From positions 6,072,001-6,136,000 of the forward strand of contig NZ_CP051680.1 of NCBI RefSeq assembly GCF_012849095.1: DNA of 64,000 bases, written 5' to 3'. Position 1 is the first letter of the stretch. Each line of letters starts with the position of its first letter. The position numbers and the translations under genes were made by a program. The stretch is from Cohnella herbarum. GTDB taxonomy: Bacteria; Bacillota; Bacilli; Paenibacillales; Paenibacillaceae. Positions 1 through 9,216 of this stretch are shown here, piece by piece. A model generated the notes under the pieces. The model was not told the DNA's origin and did no database searches. It was given only the letters and a program-made list of their open reading frames with translations.

Positions 1-1829
1 AAGGTGATCTTGGTCCCCCCGTTGCCGCTTTGAATGTGAATCCCGCACTCGTTTCCGTAAATGAGCTTGATCCGCGATTCGACGTTGACTAACCCGATAT
101 TTTCCTGGCCGAACATGTGCAGGTTTTGCAACTGATTGTTGATCAAGCCGAGCCGAGCGGGTTCGATTCCATTGCCATTATCGTAGACGGAGATTTGAAT
201 CAAATTGCCCGCGCGGCGTCCATTGATCGTGATCACGTTATTGTCTCTGCTCATATCGATTCCGTGGACAATGGAATTTTCGACTATCGGCTGAAGCAGA
301 TGCTTGGGAATGCCGTAAGTAAGAATTTCTTCCTCCACGTCGACGACAACCTCGAACAGTTCTTCGAACCGTAAATTGTATAGCTCGAGGAAGGAACGGC
401 AATAACGGATTTCATTATCGATGGAAATGACCATTTCATCCTTGATGCTGCTTCGGAAGAGATTAGCCAACATCTTGATCATTTGACTTACCGTATAGTC
501 TTGCATGCTCAATGCTTTCATTCGAATGGCCTCAAGCGTGTTATAGAGAAAATGAGGGTTAATCTGCGATTGCAGCGCATATAATTCGGCGGTTTTCTGT
601 TTCAGTTCGGCATCTTTCCGCTGAAGCTCCCAAATATATTCCCTTTTGATATATTCCTCCAGTCTTTCGCTCATCAGATTCAGGTTATAGGCAATGAGCC
701 CTACTTCGTCCTTACGGTCTTGCGTGAGCGCCCTTGCGGAGAGATTCCCTTTTTGAATTTCCTTAATCGTACGAAGAACGTCGCCCAACCGTTTAGAAAA
801 TACGGAAGTGCCGAGGAAAGTCAAAGCGAGCGTAAGGAGAAGGCACACGAGAGCCGTATACGAAATGACTCTGGTTATCGAACGAACGTCGCTGAACAAT
901 TCGGATTGCGGAATCATCCCTACAACCAGAAAACCGTACTCTTCGTTTTCGTTGATGTTTATGATGGAATTTCGAATCGTCATTGTACTGCCGGAAGATT
1001 CAAGAATAGCTGAGGAATAAGGAAAGGGCTTGTCGTAATATTGGCCGGACGAATCGAAAATGATGCCGCCGTCCTGCGAAAGGATCAAAATCGTGCCGAC
1101 CAAATATTTTTGATATCGCTCATAGGCTTTTTTTAGCATGTCCGATCTGTACGTCATAATCAAGTAGCCTATAGACACCGAGGGATCCTCCGGATCTCTC
1201 AAGTAGTCATAGATGGAATAAACTCTGGGGGAACTATCATCGCGGGTTTCAGCAAATGCGGGTATTAGATACGTTTTATTCCGATTGATGTTCGAATCTT
1301 TACTGTTCTCCGTAATGGCCGCGCTCAGCTTGGGGAAGTATTGTTCCGTCTTCATCAAGCCGTTACGGGTACCCATCAACTTAAAATCGAACGTTGCGTT
1401 AACCAATAGGGTATCCAATAGATTCGGATCGCTAGGCAAAGCTCTTTCATCCAAAAAGCTGTAGACGGACTCCGCATTTTTTCTAGTCTCGTTGGAGATC
1501 GAGAGATTGGACGATTTGGGGGAATGGGAATTTAAGTATTGAAAGGATGAAATGATCGCGTTTCCCCGTCCGTTTTCCATCGTTTCCCCATAATAGATGT
1601 AATTCATCGTCTTTTTCAGATTTGCGTTTTGATCCGCGAAGAAGGAGCTGACCGATTGCAACACTTCTTCGTTGTAGCTCAGGGCCTGTTCTTTCAAAAT
1701 ATTCGTAATTCTATTAACGATTAATAACGTTAAAATACTTAACGAAATTAGGATAATAAGCGAATTCATAAGCAACAATTTGTTAAAAAAGCGCTTTCGG
1801 ATGTGTTTGGCGTACATCAAGCGAATCAT
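1..1829 (-). CDS. YesM-type sensor histidine kinase (3' end cut by window edge)
   Basis: Membrane sensor kinase of the YesM class, expected to phosphorylate a YesN-type AraC response regulator lying beyond the left edge. The reading frame starts at an ATG whose codon is at 1829-1827, with a GGGTGA ribosome site 7 nt upstream, and stays open to the edge (about 609 codons visible). Visible parts are TM1 at about residues 16-34, a large extracellular sensor region, TM2 at about 310-335, a HAMP linker, the YesM phospho-acceptor motif NPHFLYN at about 420, an N-box (VENSIVHG) at about 513 and a DNGNGIEP G-box at about 545. The following ENIGLVNVESRI segment is typical of the class. It is divergent from the sugar ABC transporter at 1989, so by family precedent it probably controls that transporter in response to an extracellular oligosaccharide. 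Family assignment is sure; the ligand is unknown. Confidence 0.93.
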   Translation of the reverse strand, partial: MIRLMYAKHIRKRFFNKLLLMNSLIILISLSILTLLIVNRITNILKEQALSYNEEVLQSVSSFFADQNANLKKTMNYIYYGETMENGRGNAIISSFQYLNSHSPKSSNLSISNETRKNAESVYSFLDERALPSDPNLLDTLLVNATFDFKLMGTRNGLMKTEQYFPKLSAAITENSKDSNINRNKTYLIPAFAETRDDSSPRVYSIYDYLRDPEDPSVSIGYLIMTYRSDMLKKAYERYQKYLVGTILILSQDGGIIFDSSGQYYDKPFPYSSAILESSGSTMTIRNSIININENEEYGFLVVGMIPQSELFSDVRSITRVISYTALVCLLLTLALTFLGTSVFSKRLGDVLRTIKEIQKGNLSARALTQDRKDEVGLIAYNLNLMSERLEEYIKREYIWELQRKDAELKQKTAELYALQSQINPHFLYNTLEAIRMKALSMQDYTVSQMIKMLANLFRSSIKDEMVISIDNEIRYCRSFLELYNLRFEELFEVVVDVEEEILTYGIPKHLLQPIVENSIVHGIDMSRDNNVITINGRRAGNLIQISVYDNGNGIEPARLGLINNQLQNLHMFGQENIGLVNVESRIKLIYGNECGIHIQSGNGGTKIT

Positions 1830-1939
1830 GGCTGTTCACCCGTTTCCTGCTCTATGATCTTAAAATTCACTATAACATGCTCGGCCATAAAACTTCACGA
1901 GAACCATAATTTTTATATAAAATCTCATAATCATTGCAA

Positions 1940-1969
1940 TTGTTACACGACCTTCATGGGCTCTATACT
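1940..1969 (+). promoter_or_regulatory. Possible promoter of the sugar transport operon
   Basis: TTGTTA (1940-1945), an 18 nt spacer and TATACT (1964-1969) sit just before the first permease gene. The predicted start point would fall almost on the AGGAGG ribosome site at 1978-1983, leaving almost no leader, so the real promoter may lie further upstream in the AT-rich 1860-1940 stretch. Confidence 0.3.
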
Positions 1970-1988
1970 TAGTGGCAGGAGGTAGAGA

Positions 1989-2951
1989 ATGACAATGGAA
2001 ACCTTGCAGACCAAGACACCGCCCCATCTCCCGGCCCAGGCAGGAGGGTTAACCGGCAAGCAAAAACAAAAGATCAAACTGTTATTGATGATCTCTCCTT
2101 TTTTGGTAGTTACGTTCGTTTTTTATTACTTGCCATTATTGGGTTGGTCATTCGCGTTTATGGATTATATTCCGGGAGTGCCCATTTTCGAGCAACAATT
2201 TGTCGGTTTGAAGTATTTCAGAATCATTTTTTCCGGAGGCAACGATTTTTTGCTCGTTATGAAAAATACGCTGAGTCTCAGCTTCCTTGGCTTGGCGACA
2301 GCCCCGATTCCGGTCATTTTCGCCATTATGCTGTCCGAAGTACGGCATAGCAAGTTATCGAAAACGATTCAGACCCTCACTTCAATCCCGAACTTCATTT
2401 CTTGGATTCTCGTTTATGCAATCGCTTTCGCCCTGTTTTCTTCCCAGGAAGGAATGATCAATAAAATTCTGCTGGATTGGCATGTGATCGATAAACCGCT
2501 AGAACCGTTAATTAGCAGCACCTATGCATGGTACTTTCAGATCTTGATAGGACTTTGGAAGGGAACCGGCTGGGGAGCGATCATCTATATTGCGGCAATC
2601 GCCGGCATTGATCAGGAGCAGTACGAAGCGGCCGAGATCGATGGCGCCGGGCGGTTCAGGAAAATATGGCATGTGACGATTCCGGGTATTCTTCCCACGT
2701 TTTTCGTTCTGCTGCTGCTTGCCATTTCGAATATTCTGAGCAACGGCTTCGAGCAGTATTATGTCTTCCAGAACGCCATGAACAGCAACAAGCTTGAGGT
2801 GTTCGACACCTACATCTATCGAATGGGGATCGCCAACGCGGAATATGCCTTTTCGACGGCAATGGGTATTTTCAAATCGGTAATCAGCATCATTCTGCTT
2901 CTATCTGCCAATTCTTTGTCCAAAGCCGTTCGCAAGGAAAGCATCATCTAA
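1989..2951 (+). CDS. LplB-type sugar ABC transporter permease
   Basis: Inner-membrane permease (320 aa) of a carbohydrate importer of the LplB/YteP family. Six hydrophobic spans are visible after a polar N-terminus of about 35 residues. The cytoplasmic EAA loop, which docks the ATPase, reads EAAEIDGAG at about residues 213-221. The start ATG follows a clear GGCAGGAGG ribosome site. It is the first gene of a run of same-strand genes to 15057 and is followed after 20 nt by the second permease. As usual for this class, no ATPase gene is adjacent; a shared MsmX-type ATPase elsewhere is the likely partner. The substrate is not deducible, but the downstream enzymes point to a plant or algal polysaccharide fragment. 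Confidence 0.93.
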   Translation: MTMETLQTKTPPHLPAQAGGLTGKQKQKIKLLLMISPFLVVTFVFYYLPLLGWSFAFMDYIPGVPIFEQQFVGLKYFRIIFSGGNDFLLVMKNTLSLSFLGLATAPIPVIFAIMLSEVRHSKLSKTIQTLTSIPNFISWILVYAIAFALFSSQEGMINKILLDWHVIDKPLEPLISSTYAWYFQILIGLWKGTGWGAIIYIAAIAGIDQEQYEAAEIDGAGRFRKIWHVTIPGILPTFFVLLLLAISNILSNGFEQYYVFQNAMNSNKLEVFDTYIYRMGIANAEYAFSTAMGIFKSVISIILLLSANSLSKAVRKESII

Positions 2952-2971
2952 GGGGAGGGGAGGAACCGCCG

Positions 2972-3862
2972 GTGCGAATCAAACAAAGAGATTTTCTGTT
3001 TCAGTTTATAAATTCCGGAATCTTGATTGTGTTTGCCTTTAGCTGCATTTATCCGTTCTACTATTTGATTATTAACTCTCTGAGCAATCCCGCGGATGCC
3101 GCTAATGGCATTTACCTGTTTCCCAAAAATATTACGCTTGTCTCGTACGAGCATCTTGCGCAAATTCCGTCGATTTATCAAAGCGTTTTCATATCGCTCT
3201 CAAGAACGGTCGTGGGAACCGTGCTGACGGTTTTCAGCTGCGCCTTCGTCGGTTTCCTGGTTTCGAAAAAGACGATGCCCGGACGGAAATGGATATACAG
3301 ATCGATCATATTCACCATGTTCTTTAATTCGGGACTTATTCCCTGGTATATGCTCATGAAGGAGCTTCACCTGAAGAACAGCTTCCTGCTATACGTGTTG
3401 CCCAGCATGATTTCGGCATTCTACATTATTCTGGTCAAAACCTATATCGAGTCGCTTCCTGCCGCATTGGAAGAATCCGCCGAGATGGACGGCGCGGGAC
3501 TGACTACGGTCTTCTTCAAAATTATCATGCCGCTGTCCATGCCGATCATCGCTTGCGTTGCCGTATTCAGCGCGGTGAATCAATGGAATTCGTGGGCGGA
3601 TAACTATTACCTGGTATCCGACAGCAACCTGAATACGCTTCAATATTTGCTCTATACGAATCTACAAACCAATATGGCCAATATGATGAATGCGACTTCC
3701 GGAGGCAGTTCCGTGACATCCATGGCCAGTTCCGTGCAGGTGACTGCGGCATCGATTAAGCAGTCGATGACGGTCGTTACGGTGCTGCCGATCTTGTTGG
3801 TCTATCCGTTAATGCAAAGATATTTTGTCAGGGGACTCATGCTTGGAGCAATTAAAGGTTAA
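2972..3862 (+). CDS. YtcP-type sugar ABC transporter permease
   Basis: Second permease (296 aa) of the same importer, of the YtcP/YesQ (CUT1, MalG-like) family. It uses a GTG start behind a GGGGAGGGGAGG stretch. The EAA loop reads EESAEMDGAG at about residues 166-175 and the C-terminus (VRGLMLGAIKG) is typical of the family. Six membrane spans are visible. It is tightly linked to the LplB-type gene upstream and is followed after 62 nt by the binding-protein gene. Together with 1989-2951 it forms the membrane channel heterodimer. Confidence 0.93.
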   Translation: MRIKQRDFLFQFINSGILIVFAFSCIYPFYYLIINSLSNPADAANGIYLFPKNITLVSYEHLAQIPSIYQSVFISLSRTVVGTVLTVFSCAFVGFLVSKKTMPGRKWIYRSIIFTMFFNSGLIPWYMLMKELHLKNSFLLYVLPSMISAFYIILVKTYIESLPAALEESAEMDGAGLTTVFFKIIMPLSMPIIACVAVFSAVNQWNSWADNYYLVSDSNLNTLQYLLYTNLQTNMANMMNATSGGSSVTSMASSVQVTAASIKQSMTVVTVLPILLVYPLMQRYFVRGLMLGAIKG

Positions 3863-3924
3863 GCGATTGCTGGTAAAACTGCCCGCAAGGGTATTTTTAT
3901 AAAACAAAAAGTGAGGGGATTGTC

Positions 3925-5700
3925 ATGAGTAAAAAAGCGGCGTCTTGTCTTCTATCCCTATTGTTGATCGGTACCCTTTTCGGTTGTTCGAGCGAAAACA
4001 AGAATGAGACGAGCGTGCCTGCCACAACGTCGTCGCCGAGCGCGACTTCGCAAGGACAAGCGTCGGCGGAGGCCAAACCGCCAATTACGTTGAAGATTTC
4101 CGCCTTCGTTTCCAAGGCTGAGCCGAATGGCGTTGGGCAAAACCCGGTCGCGAAATATATTGAGGAGAAGCTCGGGATTACGATGAACATGACTTCGGTG
4201 GGCGGCGGCGACGATTGGCCCCAGAAACTGAACGCTTTAATCGCGAGCAACGACCTTCCGGATATTTTCCTGGTCACGGATCCGGTGAAACAAATTCCGC
4301 AGATGATCAAAGCAAAACAAATCGTTGAGCTCGGTCCGCTGCTGGAGAAGAACGGCAAAAATATACTGTCCCATAATCTCGGCAAAGCGATGGTCGAACT
4401 GCAAACGAAATATAGTCCAAGCGGCGACAAGCTGTATTCCATCGGCATGAACATGGGGACGTGGGATACGGGAACAGCGCCGATCGCGGGACATTTTATC
4501 CGATGGGATCTCTACAAAAAGCTCGGTTACCCTAAGCTCGAGAATTACGATACCGATCTTCTGAACGTGCTCAAGCAGATGCAAGAAGCAGAGCCGACGA
4601 CGAAAGACGGCAAAAAAGTGTACGCCTTAGGCGGATGGTTCGCCGACGCGCAAGGCTGGGGAGACTGGGGAATCACTTATCCGCTTTCGTTTTCGGAAGG
4701 TCAAAGCTATGTGACTTTGGATAAAACGGTGGTAGCCGACATCGAAACGAACACCGTCAATCCGAATAACGCGTTGACCGATAAAAACAGTATTTTCTGG
4801 CGTGCCATCAAATTCTATAACAAGGCCAATCAGATGGGCATTCTGGATCCGGAGTCGTTCTCGCAAAAGTCGGACGGCTATGTCGCCAAGATGAATACCG
4901 GGAGATATCTGTATGAAAGCGAAGGCTGGTATGTAGACGGCATTAACAACTTCTTCGAAAAAGAGGGAACGCCGGAAAAAGGAATGGTAGCGCTGCCTGC
5001 GCTCGGTACGGACAAATATACGTTGATTAATATGTTGCCGGCCGGCGAAAGGACGTATGTAATCTCATCGAAATGCAAGGATCCGGAGAGGGCTTTGGAG
5101 CTGCTGGACTTCCTTTCCTCGTATGAAGCTTCCAGAATCGTATGGAACGGATTGGAAGGGACGAATTGGAACATGGAAGACGGCAAGCCCGTGCCGACGG
5201 ATGACTTCCTGAACCAGGACGGCAACGATTTCGAATTCATGAAGAAAACCGGAGCATTGATCTACCAGCATTTCGTCGGCTTTGCAAGCGGCACAATCGA
5301 TCCTGCAACGGATACTCCGGTTAATCTGTTCGCGAATTCGGAGAAAGCCATCGCCAAGAAGCTGAAGCCGGTTCACCAAGATATGCTGGAGCATTATGGC
5401 GCGAAGTCGTTGTTCGATCTTTATACTTCTAATATGAAAGCCTATAAGTCCAACGCGCTCTTTAGCTTGGGAGAACTGCCGGACGATCTGAAGACTTATG
5501 AAACGAATCTGCAAGCCTATACCTTTAAGCAGCAATTCCCGCTGATCCTGGCCAAGGACGATGCGGAATTTAATAAGATGCAAGACGAATTCATTGCGGG
5601 CTTGAAGGAATTTAAGGTGGACGAGATCTTCGCCTACTGGAAATCGAAGGCCGATCAATCGGCTCAAGAGCTGGCGCCTATTTACGACTTGCTGAAATAA
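3925..5700 (+). CDS. LplA-type sugar-binding lipoprotein
   Basis: Extracellular solute-binding protein (591 aa) that captures the sugar for the two permeases upstream. The signal peptide ends in a lipobox (LFGC, Cys at about residue 21), followed by a low-complexity Ser/Thr/Ala linker, so the protein is tethered to the outer face of the membrane. Length and layout fit the 500-600 aa family-1 binding proteins that pair with LplB/YtcP permeases. The start ATG has a GTGAGGGGAT ribosome site. Ligand unknown. Confidence 0.92.
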   Translation: MSKKAASCLLSLLLIGTLFGCSSENKNETSVPATTSSPSATSQGQASAEAKPPITLKISAFVSKAEPNGVGQNPVAKYIEEKLGITMNMTSVGGGDDWPQKLNALIASNDLPDIFLVTDPVKQIPQMIKAKQIVELGPLLEKNGKNILSHNLGKAMVELQTKYSPSGDKLYSIGMNMGTWDTGTAPIAGHFIRWDLYKKLGYPKLENYDTDLLNVLKQMQEAEPTTKDGKKVYALGGWFADAQGWGDWGITYPLSFSEGQSYVTLDKTVVADIETNTVNPNNALTDKNSIFWRAIKFYNKANQMGILDPESFSQKSDGYVAKMNTGRYLYESEGWYVDGINNFFEKEGTPEKGMVALPALGTDKYTLINMLPAGERTYVISSKCKDPERALELLDFLSSYEASRIVWNGLEGTNWNMEDGKPVPTDDFLNQDGNDFEFMKKTGALIYQHFVGFASGTIDPATDTPVNLFANSEKAIAKKLKPVHQDMLEHYGAKSLFDLYTSNMKAYKSNALFSLGELPDDLKTYETNLQAYTFKQQFPLILAKDDAEFNKMQDEFIAGLKEFKVDEIFAYWKSKADQSAQELAPIYDLLK

Positions 5701-5722
5701 TCAGTGAAGGAAGGGATAAGGT

Positions 5723-7828
5723 ATGGAAGCCGTTCAAATTCGACTGCTATTTCAGAAGAAATCGTTAAAGCTTGCCATGATCGTTATGACCGCAATTTTG
5801 TGTATGTTGCCATCTTTCCCTCAACGCATTCACGCAACGGGCACGACTTATTATGTGAGCTCTTCCGGAGGCAACGATTCGAATGACGGATTAAGCAGCG
5901 CCACACCGTGGCGAACGCTGACGAAGATCTCGTCGATCACGTTTAACCCCGGCGATACGATTTTGCTCAAAGCGGGCGATCAATGGACTGGGGAAATCCT
6001 GTATCCGCACGGAGAAGGCACTTCGACGAACTGGATTACGGTCTCTTCCTACGGAACCGGCGCCAAGCCGAAACTGTTGCCCGGCGCGAGCACGAATTGG
6101 GCGATCTATATCAACAAGTACGGAGGGTGGAAATTCGTCGGACTAGAGATCGGGAACGCGCGCAACGGCATCGTCTACATGAATGACGATACCTCCAGCG
6201 CGCAGCGAGACGGGCTGTGGATCGAGGACTGTTCTTTCCATGACTTGAAGGACGGTCCGGTATATCCCGCTCCCTTGCTGCTTCCGTTTCTGAACTACTC
6301 TCAAGCCATTATGATTTTGAATAACGAGGGCGTACCGCTCCTGAAAAACGTGACGATCAAGGATAGCGATTTTCTAAACAACGACTCTCCTTTTTGGATC
6401 GATTTCGTCGAAAATTTGACAGTGGACAACGTCGAGACCAAGAACTCCCTCATTATGGGGCCGGTGCTGTACGGAGTCGAGAACGGAGTCGTTCAGAACT
6501 CGAGGTTTTTGAACAATTCCATTACGAAAGGCATGTATTGGGGAACGGCGGGGTTTACGTTGAGGCATTGCGTGAACGTCGTCGTTCAAGATAGCGAAAT
6601 TGCCTTTACGTACCGTCCCAACGGGCAGCCTGACGGGGTCGGATTCGACTTCGAAGGAGGCAACGTGAACAGCAGCGCCGTACGGTTAAATATTCATGAT
6701 AATGCGGGATCGGCGTTTCTGATCTACAACAATTCGGGCGAAACGAATCCCGGAACGTCGATTCTGGATATTACCGCAACCAATAACGGCACTCAGGATC
6801 CTGTCAACTTGCCCGCATTCATTCGGTCGTATGGCAATCCGAACAATGCCGGGACGATTTCCGGGAATACCGTCACCAAGATTCATTCTGCCCAAAGATT
6901 GAATTATGTCAACGGTATCGGTTTGACCGAAACATGGCCTGCGGGGTACGCCGTCTCGAACAATAGCATGTATGTCTCTTCTCCTGCCGGCATTGTCGGC
7001 AACCCCGGATTCGAGTCCGGCGTGGCCAATCCGTGGACGGGATCGGGTACGGCGAACGTGACCGCTTCGAACGTGCACAGCGGATCTTACGCGGCCCAAG
7101 TCGGAGGAGCGGGCTCCGCTTTCGAGCAGGCCATCGCGGTTAGTCCGAATACTACGTATGCAATGAGCGGCTTTGCCAAGGTGGCGGCGTCGGGTGAACA
7201 AGTATCGATCGGCGTGAAAAACCACGGCGGAGCACAGCAGGCTGTTCCCCTGTCTAGTACAAGTTACGCGAAAGGTTCGCTTACGTTTACAACGGGACCT
7301 ACGAATACGACCGCGACGATCTTTTTGTCCAAGGATTCGGGCACCGGCAATGCATTCGGCGACGACTTCAGCGTCGTTCCGCTCTCGACCAATCATATCG
7401 GGCTCGATACGCCCGGTAGTCATACGGAAGTCGTAGCGAACAACTATTTCGTCGCCACGAAAGCGACCGCGGGCGCGAACATGGACGTGACGAAACTTCA
7501 ACTGTATGTATTATCGGGCGCTACAGGAAACGTAAAGATGGGGATTTACAGCGACAACGCCGGAAGCCCTGGCGCCAAGCTGGCGGAAACGACGGCCATT
7601 ACGCTTGCCAATGGGTGGAATACCGGTCTGATCCCCACGACTAGCCTGACATCGGGAACCTCGTATTGGCTGGTGTATGATTTAAGTTCGAAGGGGAGCG
7701 TGATAACGTATAATCCTTCCTCGTACGAGTTGAAATATGCGCCTTATGCCTATTCCTCGGCGCTGCCTTCATCTGCGCCTACAAGCATGATCTACGGTGG
7801 CGGAACTTATGCATTCTATGCTTCGTAA
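5723..7828 (+). CDS. Secreted beta-helix protein with C-terminal carbohydrate-binding-like domains
   Basis: Secreted protein of 701 aa. A signal peptide (about residues 1-38, cleavage after IHA) is followed by YYVSSSGGNDSNDG, the DUF1565-like beginning of many right-handed parallel beta-helix enzymes, and by Asn-rich beta-helix rungs to about residue 425. Residues about 430-555 begin GNPGFESGVANPW, as in CBM4/9-type carbohydrate-binding modules. Residues 560-701 form a further beta-sandwich-like domain with YSDNAGSPGAKLAE. The architecture is that of polysaccharide lyases or glycosidases acting outside the cell. No catalytic residues can be assigned by eye. It lies 22 nt after the binding-protein gene, so it probably produces the oligosaccharide that the importer takes up. 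Confidence 0.8.
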   Translation: MEAVQIRLLFQKKSLKLAMIVMTAILCMLPSFPQRIHATGTTYYVSSSGGNDSNDGLSSATPWRTLTKISSITFNPGDTILLKAGDQWTGEILYPHGEGTSTNWITVSSYGTGAKPKLLPGASTNWAIYINKYGGWKFVGLEIGNARNGIVYMNDDTSSAQRDGLWIEDCSFHDLKDGPVYPAPLLLPFLNYSQAIMILNNEGVPLLKNVTIKDSDFLNNDSPFWIDFVENLTVDNVETKNSLIMGPVLYGVENGVVQNSRFLNNSITKGMYWGTAGFTLRHCVNVVVQDSEIAFTYRPNGQPDGVGFDFEGGNVNSSAVRLNIHDNAGSAFLIYNNSGETNPGTSILDITATNNGTQDPVNLPAFIRSYGNPNNAGTISGNTVTKIHSAQRLNYVNGIGLTETWPAGYAVSNNSMYVSSPAGIVGNPGFESGVANPWTGSGTANVTASNVHSGSYAAQVGGAGSAFEQAIAVSPNTTYAMSGFAKVAASGEQVSIGVKNHGGAQQAVPLSSTSYAKGSLTFTTGPTNTTATIFLSKDSGTGNAFGDDFSVVPLSTNHIGLDTPGSHTEVVANNYFVATKATAGANMDVTKLQLYVLSGATGNVKMGIYSDNAGSPGAKLAETTAITLANGWNTGLIPTTSLTSGTSYWLVYDLSSKGSVITYNPSSYELKYAPYAYSSALPSSAPTSMIYGGGTYAFYAS

Positions 7829-7842
7829 TGCGATCATTCGCG

Positions 7843-7876
7843 AACGATCCCTTCCTTGATGGAGGAAGGGATCGTT
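7843..7876 (+). terminator. Hairpin after the beta-helix gene
   Basis: A perfect 14 bp stem (7843-7856 with 7863-7876) and a 6 nt loop lie 15 nt after the stop codon. There is no good T-run after it, so it may act as a weak terminator or as a 3' mRNA stabiliser that lowers expression of the genes downstream. Confidence 0.55.
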
Positions 7877-7913
7877 ATTAAGGGGTCATTATGACGAACA
7901 GGAGCACATGACT

Positions 7914-9194
7914 ATGCGCAAATTTGCCGGTATAAGCCGGTTTCCGTTAGGATTCTGGAATTACATGGATATCCGGGAGTTGGATGACCAGGTGCTTGCC
8001 GATTGGGAAGAGGCCGCATTTTCCTGCATCTTGTCCCCCTTCTTTACGCTCGAAGAGGAGGACCGGGGGAAGCTGGATATCCTCCTGCGCTGGTGCGCGG
8101 AACATAAGGTGAACATCATTTTACGCGACCCGCGCGTATCCCTTCGTCATACTGAGCCCGGCTCATCCGAGAAAATGCGACTTGCCGCGGACTACGACAG
8201 CCTCGTGGCCGAGGCGGTGGCGGAATTTGCGGATCATCCTCAGGTTTACGGCTTCTTTATTCTCGACGAGCCTCATTGGAATTACTATGAAGCCGTGGTA
8301 CAAGCCGTGCAAACGGTGAAGAAGCATTCGGATCGACTCTTGCCTTTCGTTAATTTGCTGCCGGCTATGCCGTCGACCGTGGATTTGCTGCAATTCCGCC
8401 ATTATGATCGTTATCTGGCCGACTTTGCCGAACGAACGGGAGCTCAACAAGTTTGCTACGACTACTATGGTCAGATGATGGAGAGGAACGAGGAAAGTTC
8501 GCAGTATTACGTCAATCTGAATCATTATCGCAATTTGTCGCGGCAAGGCGTCGAGTTTTGGACGACCCTCTTGTCTACGCCTCATTTTAATTATCGACGT
8601 CCTTCTTATGAAGATATGAGGTGGCAAGTGAATACGTCGCTTGCCTATGGCGCCAAAGGCATCTTGTATTTTACTTTTTATACGCCGGATAACGCGTATA
8701 ACAGCGAGACGAACTACAGACAGGGACCGATCGATTGGTGGGGAGAACGTACGGACACCTTTTACGGAATCCGAAATGCGAATCGGGAGCTTCATCAACG
8801 CTGGGGAGACTTGTTTCTCGAGCTGCAGTTGTTGCAGGTCGGGCATTATCCGGAAGTTCCGGCGAAAGAACTGAATACGGTTGATTACAATGGCCCCGTG
8901 AAGGAAATCGAGATCTTGACGGGACGCGAGCCGAAACTGATCCTCTCGGAGTTCCGGCACAGAACTTCCGGGCAATCTTATGCGTTTATCGTCAATGCCA
9001 ATCCGCGAGATTCCGTGCAGGTTCAGGTTCAACTGGAGGGCGTCCTGCGATTGAGGCGGTTCAACGCCTACGGCGAGGCTTACGACGTGGTCAATTCGGC
9101 CCCATATGCCGATATTTTTCAATCGAAGATCTGGTTGGCTCCAGGACAAGGGGAATTAATGGAGCTTGTCAGGACGGAGCCGACGGAGCTTTAA
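7914..9194 (+). CDS. Putative glycoside-hydrolase-like TIM-barrel protein
   Basis: A protein of about 426 aa with no signal peptide, so cytoplasmic. The second ATG (7914) is preferred because GGAG at 7901-7904 is 9 nt from it but only 3 nt from the ATG at 7908. The N-terminal 330 residues look like a (beta/alpha)8 barrel. Strand-end motifs are GFFILDEPHW at about residue 115, where the Glu is a candidate acid/base, and a GAKGILYFTFYTP segment at about 245. The last 90 residues look like the beta-sandwich that follows many GH-A-like barrels. I do not recognise a named family. Context (importer, beta-helix protein, DUF5107 protein) suggests it cleaves imported oligosaccharides. Confidence 0.7.
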   Translation: MRKFAGISRFPLGFWNYMDIRELDDQVLADWEEAAFSCILSPFFTLEEEDRGKLDILLRWCAEHKVNIILRDPRVSLRHTEPGSSEKMRLAADYDSLVAEAVAEFADHPQVYGFFILDEPHWNYYEAVVQAVQTVKKHSDRLLPFVNLLPAMPSTVDLLQFRHYDRYLADFAERTGAQQVCYDYYGQMMERNEESSQYYVNLNHYRNLSRQGVEFWTTLLSTPHFNYRRPSYEDMRWQVNTSLAYGAKGILYFTFYTPDNAYNSETNYRQGPIDWWGERTDTFYGIRNANRELHQRWGDLFLELQLLQVGHYPEVPAKELNTVDYNGPVKEIEILTGREPKLILSEFRHRTSGQSYAFIVNANPRDSVQVQVQLEGVLRLRRFNAYGEAYDVVNSAPYADIFQSKIWLAPGQGELMELVRTEPTEL

Positions 9195-9216
9195 TCATCA
9201 GGGCGGTGACATATCT

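Noticed and set aside
6686..7501. 271-codon minus-strand frame opposite the beta-helix gene
   Set aside because: Arg/Gly/Val-rich shadow of the real gene, with no ribosome site or family match.
8163..9149. 328-codon minus-strand frame opposite the TIM-barrel gene
   Set aside because: Shadow frame without a recognisable domain; overlaps a well-supported gene along its whole length.
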